Part shown: in pieces, positions 57,978 through 64,000 of the stretch | Layout of the letters: each line of letters opens with the position of its first letter | Position numbering within the stretch: the stretch's first letter is position 1 | From: Hypoxylon rubiginosum | Taxonomy: Eukaryota; Ascomycota; Sordariomycetes; Xylariales; Hypoxylaceae | DNA: 64,000 bases | NCBI GenBank assembly: GCA_902806565.1 | Contig: CADCXA010000069.1 | Location: forward strand, 248,001-312,000 | Direction: 5' to 3' | The notes under the pieces: generated by a model | The model's database searches: none | What the model was told of the DNA's origin: nothing | Seen by the model: the letters and a program-made list of their open reading frames with translations, nothing else | Made by a program: the position numbers and the translations under genes

Positions 57978-58621
57978 ATGGCAGCGAACGCTACATCGTC
58001 GGGACAGGCCACGGGGTCCGCCCGGCTGCTCCAGAAGCAGCTGAAGGAGATGCACACCTCGGACATCTCGGGCATATCCGTGGGACTGGTCCGCGAGAGC
58101 AACATCTTCGAGTGGGAAGTAATTCTCATGATCAACGACGACTGCAAGTACTACGGTGGTATGTAATTTTCCTCTCGACTTTTTCTTGTTCCCCCCCCCT
58201 TCCTAACTCGCTTCGCACAAAGTAGTAGAAGACCCCCAGCTAACCAGGTTTAACAGGTGCTTACTTCCGCGCCGTCATGACCTTCCCCTCGGAATACCCT
58301 CACCTCCCTCCCAAGATCGTCTTCCAGACGCCCGTGCCCTTCCACCCGAACATCTACCCCAACGGCGAGCTCTGCATATCCATCCTCCACCCGCCCGAGG
58401 AGGACAAGTACGGCTACGAGAGCGCCTCGGAGCGCTGGAGTCCCGTCCAGACCCCCGAGACCATCCTCCTCAGCGTCCTCAGCCTCTTCAACGAGCCCAA
58501 CGACGAGAGCCCCGCCAACCTAGACGCCGCCAAGCTGTTGCGCGCCGAGCGCGAAGGCGGCCCTAAGGAGTTCCGGAAGAGAGTCCGGCAGTGCGTAAGA
58601 GAGAGCCTCGGCGAAATCTAG
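57978..58621 (+). CDS. E2 ubiquitin-conjugating enzyme, UBE2G (Ubc7/Ubc15) type
   Basis: Two exons (57978-58158, 58257-58621) give 181 aa. The UBC core shows [68 protein letters not shown] with the active-site Cys100, and the extra acidic loop HPPEEDKYGYESASERWSPVQT that marks the UBE2G/Ubc7/CDC34 branch. This loop favours Lys48 chains. Ubc7-type members serve ER-associated degradation; UBE2G1/Ubc15-type ones are cytosolic. The KYGYE loop sequence leans toward UBE2G1. The 98-nt intron has GTATGT and a C run near its donor. No anomaly. Confidence 0.95.
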
Positions 58622-58908
58622 GCGGGCCGGGGGCAAATGAAACGAATGAACGATCATACACGGGGCGTCCCTAGCATTATAGCGATTTGTGTTTTTTTTG
58701 TATAGGGGTGTGGCGAGCGCATATTCTCGCACAACGCTGCACACTCTAGAGTTTGACATGCATCCCCTCGATCCTAGCATAGATGGCTTCTAAGCATACC
58801 GGAAGGCGTTTAGGGCTCCGACCTCTTGATTCAATTTAGCAATTTCCATGCCGCAGTGCCATATCATAGTTCGTGTCGTATTGTGACTGCAGACCTTCGT
58901 GTAGCCTT
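58622..58908. other. convergent spacer
   Basis: 287 bp between the E2 and ALG1 stop codons; a T run at 58691-58699 could aid 3'-end formation. Nothing else is seen. Confidence 0.5.
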
Positions 58909-60337
58909 TTAGTCAATGACCCCTAATACACGGCCAAGAATCCGGTCCCATTCCTCATCCCACCGTAAGTCGCTCTCCTTCTTCGCTCCTTCGCGTAAAT
59001 GCCTGAGCTCTCCTAAGCCGCCTTCGCTGAATAGCCGCTTCAGGATGATGGCCAACTCGTCTGCCGTCTCGAAGCCACATCCGTTTACCCCCTCCTTGAC
59101 TAACTCGTCGAAACTCTCGTAGCCTGAGTATGCCGCAACGGGTAAACCTGATCCAAACATGTCCACCACCTTCATTGGTAGGTCGACTCCTGAGCTAGAC
59201 ATGTGAAGGCATATCCCGAGGTCAGCGCAGCTCAGAAGTGTGGCGTAATCTTCCATTGTAAGCCACGCAGTAAGGATGCGTATGTTGGGAAGTTTCCCTG
59301 TTCTCTGTAAATCCCGGATTCGTTCCTCGTAAAGCGCCTTTTGTGGCCCCTTCCCCGTAATGATCGCGACAACAGGACAAGCTGTCTCTTCCTTGGCATA
59401 CGTGACCAGTGCCTGCAGCAAGAGCGAGAAGTCCTCATCGGGCGTCCAGGAAGTGCTGCTCACTATAAGTCTGGTCTGACCTGCCATGATATTCGAGGCG
59501 AAATCTCTCGTCTCTGGTAATTTCTCCAGGAAGTCCCTACGATCTGCGAGGGACTTTAGGGGTTGGAAGATAGCAGCCGGTCGATCGTGAAGTACCAAGA
59601 TCGGTGACTTGATGTTATACGGCTCACGTTCTAGCTGCCGCTTCATGGCGTGGGTGACGGTGACACTGGCAGTTGGCGCCGCCTGACCAAGTGCGCATTC
59701 GTAAGCTTTCGAGATTTCCACGAAAGGGTGGTTGCGCCCCTTGGTGCCGGCGAGGATAGTCCAGCCATAATTGTGCCAGTCGATTATGAGATGGGTGTTA
59801 CGCAGGACGGAAATGAGAAGAGCGATGGCAAGAGTTGGGATGGACGGGGGATTCTGGACCAGGAGCCACCTTGCCGGCGGCGTCTGATAACCCAGGACTC
59901 GAATCAATGTCCAAATCTGCCATAGTACCTTTAAGGGTCCGGAGATAATGAAGGGGATCGATCTAGACTTCAACACGCTTGGTGGAGATGCTAATGGGTA
60001 GATCTTGATCCGGGGGTTAGTGAGAAGGTCGGGATGAGGGGCGGATTCTGTATGATAGCTTAGCATGCCTTGTTCTGTTACGACAAAGAAAGGAATCAGA
60101 GATACCGTGGTAGCCAATGATACCAGCCCTTCCACCGTGCCTGGCAACACTTAGTGCGTGGTATTGCATACGCGGGCTTCGGCCAATGTCTCCAAGGACT
60201 AAGACTTGCACAGATACGGACTCCTTAGACGCAGGCGAATGCTTTACGTATCGTGAGGGGAGCATGGTCAAAACCACGGTAAGGCCGAGTAGTAAGCCAA
60301 CAGCTGTAAAGCCTAGGACTATGGCCAGGTATGCCAT
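58909..60337 (-). CDS. alg1: ALG1 chitobiosyldiphosphodolichol beta-mannosyltransferase
   Basis: Two exons (60337-60106, 60047-58909) give 456 aa. It adds the first mannose from GDP-mannose to GlcNAc2-PP-dolichol on the cytosolic face of the ER. The N-terminal helix ([19 protein letters not shown]) anchors it. [20 protein letters not shown] at the start of the GT-B fold is the ALG1 signature, and [15 protein letters not shown] and [14 protein letters not shown] are also conserved. Near the C-terminus, [30 protein letters not shown] is the nucleotide-sugar region of GT33. The 58-nt intron has GTATCT and a GCTAAG branch site. No anomaly. Confidence 0.95.
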
Positions 60338-61512
60338 TTTGTAAAGGACAAAGAGATATAAAATGGAGTCAGGGGGTAGCTCTTATTGGGCTCCCTTCAC
60401 ATGCTCGTCTTTAGTAACTCGAACCAGAGAGCGCATCTCACTTATCGTAGGTATGTATGGGCCAGGTATAGGTGAATGATGGTTACGTAATTGCGACCCA
60501 ACTTCTAAACAGCGAATGGTAGCGTTGAAGTGGTGAAGTGGTGTGTGGTGTTGATGTAAGGTTATTCTGACAAGTGCCAGTGTGTCAGTGTAAGTGTGGT
60601 GTGTATGGTATTGAAAGCCTCACATTTCAAGACTCGCCTAAAAGCCTAAAGCCTTACAGCAGTTGAAATGTTTGCTGATGGTGCCCTGACTGCCTGTGTC
60701 CTGTATCCAGACATGGATCTTCCCCGCCAATACCCTGATAACTCTCGGTACCTACATCAAAGGGGGGCCCTGATTCGACCACTAGCGTTTCCTGATAGGC
60801 GGTACCAGGGCATAAAAACTCGGGGTGTTTATCGAGCCTATGATAAGCCATAAGAGGCCTGTAATAGTGGTATATAATAGTAGTAATCTTACTGTATAGC
60901 GCCCACCACTAGGGGTACTTACGTACTAATAGTACTAATATGGCGAGATCCGCTGCAGGCTGCATCATAGATTGGAACTTGGACAAGATCGGAAAGAAGT
61001 AACATTGAGGAACCGCATTCAGGGACCGGGGGGAGAGAACAGCGACCTTCCTTCTTCTACATCGCTGCCGCTCGTTTTTCTTCTTCATTCTTTCATCCCC
61101 CTCAAAAGATGCCACCGTTGCTTGTTCCCATTGCCTTGCTTACTATTCCTGTTTGTTAAAAGTAATGTGTCGCCATCAACGTTCTCTATGTTAGATACGC
61201 TGTCTGAGTTCAAATTGTTCAATACCGACTTGGTGGAAATCTTGTTAGAAAAGACTACGACGCGCACGAACACAACCGATCCCTTACTTGATCCGACCAA
61301 CTGGTAGATATACCGATAGTGTCGACAAGGCAATTCAGCCGACTCGACCAGGCCGAAATCAATTGGAATCTCCCTACTTATTTCATTGTAGGGTATTCCT
61401 TATGCGATAAAGCTGAACACGAAGAGTCTTTTGAGACTCCTAAGCTCCATTCACCGCCAGCCAGCCAATAGCTGAATAGAACTCCGAACGAACTAGACCA
61501 TAGAGCGAGACC
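60338..61512. other. 1.2-kb divergent intergenic region
   Basis: Between ALG1 (-) and MSC2 (+). GTGGTGAAGTGGTG and GTGTCAGTGTAAGTGTGGTGTG tracts lie at 60525-60605. GGTACC cores are at 60749 and 60801. No gene is convincing. Confidence 0.5.
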
Positions 61513-63257
61513 ATGGCGTCCTCGTACGCACTACCACAACCCCCCTTAGCGCACAACCACGGCCATTCCCATTCCCATTCGCACTCGCATTCCCATTCTC
61601 CCCCGTCGTTTGGCCACTCTAGATCGACCCGTTCCCTACAGACCTATTCCCAGGGCCCAAAACAAAACTCGAGCAGTGGCCACGACCATCACGATCATAA
61701 CGACCACGATGCCCAGGCGCAAGCCCGGCAGAATCTAACACAATATCGAGCAAACTCGTTCATTCCACTACAAAGACGAGAAAACCGACCGTCGCCCTTG
61801 AGGCGGAATACCGAGGACGTGCCTAGCCCGCAGAAAGATGATATGGCAGACGCGCCGAAGACCCTAGATCTTGCAGCTCCCGCTGCTTCTCTCCTGCATG
61901 AGCATAAACATGAGCACAAGCACGAGCACGGGCATAAACACGAGCATAAACACGAGGGTCACGATCATCATCATGGACAAGGACATGGAGCAAGCTACTC
62001 CAAGTTCACGGCATTGCTGTTACCTTTTACATCAAAATGGCCATTAATTCATGCAATCATGACGGAGAAGGACTCTAGGCGCATTTTCTATTTCATGGGG
62101 TATGAACTTATACCTAAATCCCCAAGCCTATTGGGATAACTGCTCACGATTGCCTTTTCAGTGTCAATTTCTCCTTCATGACCGTCCAGGCTGTATACGG
62201 GTACCTTACCGACTCCCTGGGGCTCCTCAGCGATAGCATACACATGTTCTTTGACTGCGTGGCATTGGCGGTAGGCCTTTTTGCGGCGGTCATGAGCAAA
62301 TGGCCCCCTAGCGAGCGGTTCCCCTACGGGTTTGGAAAGATTGAAACCCTGAGCGGATTTGCAAATGGTGTCTTTCTGATGTACGTCTTGAATATGCGCC
62401 GCCTGGAATTATCTGCTAATAGTGTTTACAGACTTATCAGTCTTGAGATCATGTTCGAAGCATTCGAGAGATTACTGGAGGGACGAGAGACCAAGAGGCT
62501 TCAAGAGTTATTTATCGTCAGTTCCTTGGGGTTGGCTGTCAACCTGCTAGGTATCTTTGCTTTTGGCTCCCACGGCCATCACGGCCACGACCACTCGCAT
62601 GGCCATTCTCACGATCACAGTCACGCACACGAGAATGACCACGATGACCACGACTGCGCGCACGACGATAATGATCATGATCATAGCCATGACCATAGCC
62701 ATAGCCACGCCCATTCCCACCACGGTCATAGCCACGACAACGAGAACATGCACGGAATCTACTTACACATCCTCGCAGACACGCTGGGAAGCGCCTCGGT
62801 AATTGTATCGACCGTGCTGACCTACCTTTTCCCGTGGTCCGGCTGGGATCCATTGGCGTCCTTCTTGATTGCGTATCTGATCCTCATCACGGCGATTCCT
62901 CTGGTCAAATCGTCGGCCCAGCGCCTACTACTAACGATCCCGGCGGACACGGAGTATAACCTCCGTAATACTCTGTCCGAGATCACCAACCAGAGGGGCG
63001 TAGCCTCGTACTCGGTACCGAAATTCTGGGTAGACGACGGGGCAGGCGGCGAGCCTGGAAGTAAGCTTTTGGGGGTGATGCACGTGGCGGCGATTCGGGG
63101 CGCGGACCTAGAGGAGGTCCGAGAAAGGGTGCAGAACTACCTGGCCAAACATGGGATTTACCTGACGATACAGATGGAGAGAGAAGGCGATACGACATGC
63201 TGGTGTGGAATGGGTCGGCTGAATGCTATGACGAATAAGGGACTGGGCGGGTATTGA
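61513..63257 (+). CDS. msc2: MSC2/ZnT5-like CDF zinc transporter
   Basis: Three exons (61513-62099, 62162-62380, 62432-63257) give 543 aa. It moves zinc into the ER/Golgi lumen by cation-proton exchange; yeast Msc2 works as a heteromer with Zrg17. His-rich clusters at residues 14-29 and 129-162 precede TM1. LGLLSDSIHMFFDCVAL in TM2 and HILADTLGSASVIVSTVL in TM5 hold the His/Asp pairs that coordinate zinc. FPYGFGKIETLSGFANG is the CDF signature, and a long His-rich loop (about 314-376) sits between TM4 and TM5. Only about six membrane segments plus the C-terminal domain are present, so it is shorter than the twelve-plus-segment yeast Msc2. Intron 2 is 51 nt and lacks stops. Confidence 0.93.
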
Positions 63258-64000
63258 GACTTGATGGGACGGTTGGCGTAGCGGATTGACTGGCCCTCCT
63301 TGACTAGGAGCTATAAGCAGCACGGCGAGACACCTAGCCCTCGGGACAATGTTCGAAGTATGCGATGGTCGACAACTGATTGTGTTTTCGTTTCCATTGG
63401 ACAGCGTGTACAGCGTGTATTGGTTTGGAGAGGCTACCTAGGTAGACAGATAGGGGCGTTGATGGAGAAGACGGAGCAGAGGAGGACGAGGAACAACTAT
63501 ACCCCATGATATACCTTATCTTGCGTTCTGTATATACTTTCCGGATAGAAGGCGTATACACATGTCGGGGTAGATTAGAAATAAAGAAAAAGAAAAATTA
63601 CCGTGATTCGCTATCGCAAACTCTATTTGCTGTTGCTGCATGAGAATTTGGCATATGATTATGACGTACGTACTACACATCGGCGGTAACGAATCAGCTA
63701 TTCGGGTCAGGCACGCAACGGCTTCTGCCGGCCCCAAGTTGGACGGGCCGAGCTTAGTACGTAGAGTGCTCTCGAGCTGCTCGAGGTGTGCTGGTGATAC
63801 ACGACTGATGTGATACACGACTGATTTGATACTGAACAACACTTACATTGGCCTCGAGGACATTCCTTGTACCTAGTGACCTAGGGTACTTGGCAATGTT
63901 CATTTAGAGTCTTGGAGCTATTTAGTATCTGTAAATATCTGGTATCTGATATCTGATATCTGGCACACCTCTACAAATTTACGTAAAGGTTCCCTTTGCA
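63258..64000. other. 3' flank of MSC2 and window end
   Basis: AT-rich around 63560-63600. TATCTGA-type repeats lie at 63933-63960. A 108-codon open frame on the - strand (63516-63842) might belong to a gene beyond the window, but the visible part has no known motif. Confidence 0.5.

Noticed and set aside
62547..62853. Frames of Met/Val/Ala or Arg/Gly repeats opposite the His-rich loop
   Set aside because: Mirror of the His/Asp codon repeats in the MSC2 transporter.
63516..63842. 108-codon - strand frame near the window end
   Set aside because: Might be part of a gene outside the window, but the visible sequence has no motif or clear splice sites.

Overview
The window reads as one contig segment of a filamentous ascomycete (Pezizomycotina). 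Sordariomycetes fits best and Xylariales is only a guess. Evidence: short spliceosomal introns (about 50-90 nt, GTRNGT donors, CTAAC/CTAAT-type branch sites), an AA9 lytic polysaccharide monooxygenase, a fungal NACHT-ankyrin (NLR-type) protein, mannitol-1-phosphate 5-dehydrogenase, a bli-3-type stress protein, SCH9, and fungal-type secretory genes. I resolve 25 protein-coding genes on both strands, most with exon/intron structures that I checked for splice phase. I recognise no transposon ORF, rRNA, CRISPR or secondary-metabolite backbone gene.

Layout. 0-9.6 kb: PEBP-like protein (-), AA9 LPMO (+), AT-hook protein (+), LAT-type amino acid transporter (+), and an HExxH zincin-like protein with a repetitive Gly/Tyr/Ser tail (-). 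10.5-18.1 kb: an unrecognised 343-aa protein followed on the same strand by a 1392-aa HeLo-like/NACHT/ankyrin protein, then a five-exon TauD/TfdA dioxygenase (-) whose fourth intron carries a degenerate tRNA-like unit. 18.7-26.8 kb: ABHD-type hydrolase, CHIP/STUB1-like co-chaperone ubiquitin ligase, class V aminotransferase, 14-TM MFS exporter (-). 28.6-39.1 kb: SCH9-type AGC kinase, glucose-6-phosphate isomerase, monocarboxylate-type MFS transporter, and a charged unknown protein. 39.1-44.1 kb is a gene desert. 44.1-51.7 kb: mannitol-1-phosphate dehydrogenase, coatomer beta-prime, F-box-like protein (-). 53.9-63.3 kb: bli-3-like flavoprotein, DPH5 (-), SNU23, a UBE2G-type E2, ALG1 (-), and an MSC2-type zinc transporter.

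Most genes are conserved housekeeping functions with no operon-like logic. A few share pathways: glucose-6-phosphate isomerase supplies fructose-6-phosphate for mannitol-1-phosphate dehydrogenase, and COPI beta-prime, ALG1, MSC2 and the E2 all belong to the ER/Golgi system. The less ordinary material is the 8-18 kb stretch (zincin with minisatellite tail, unknown protein plus NLR, tRNA-like unit in an intron) and a short palindromic motif, TAGGTACCTA-like, scattered through non-coding DNA. All functional calls come from reading motifs by eye; no database search was run.
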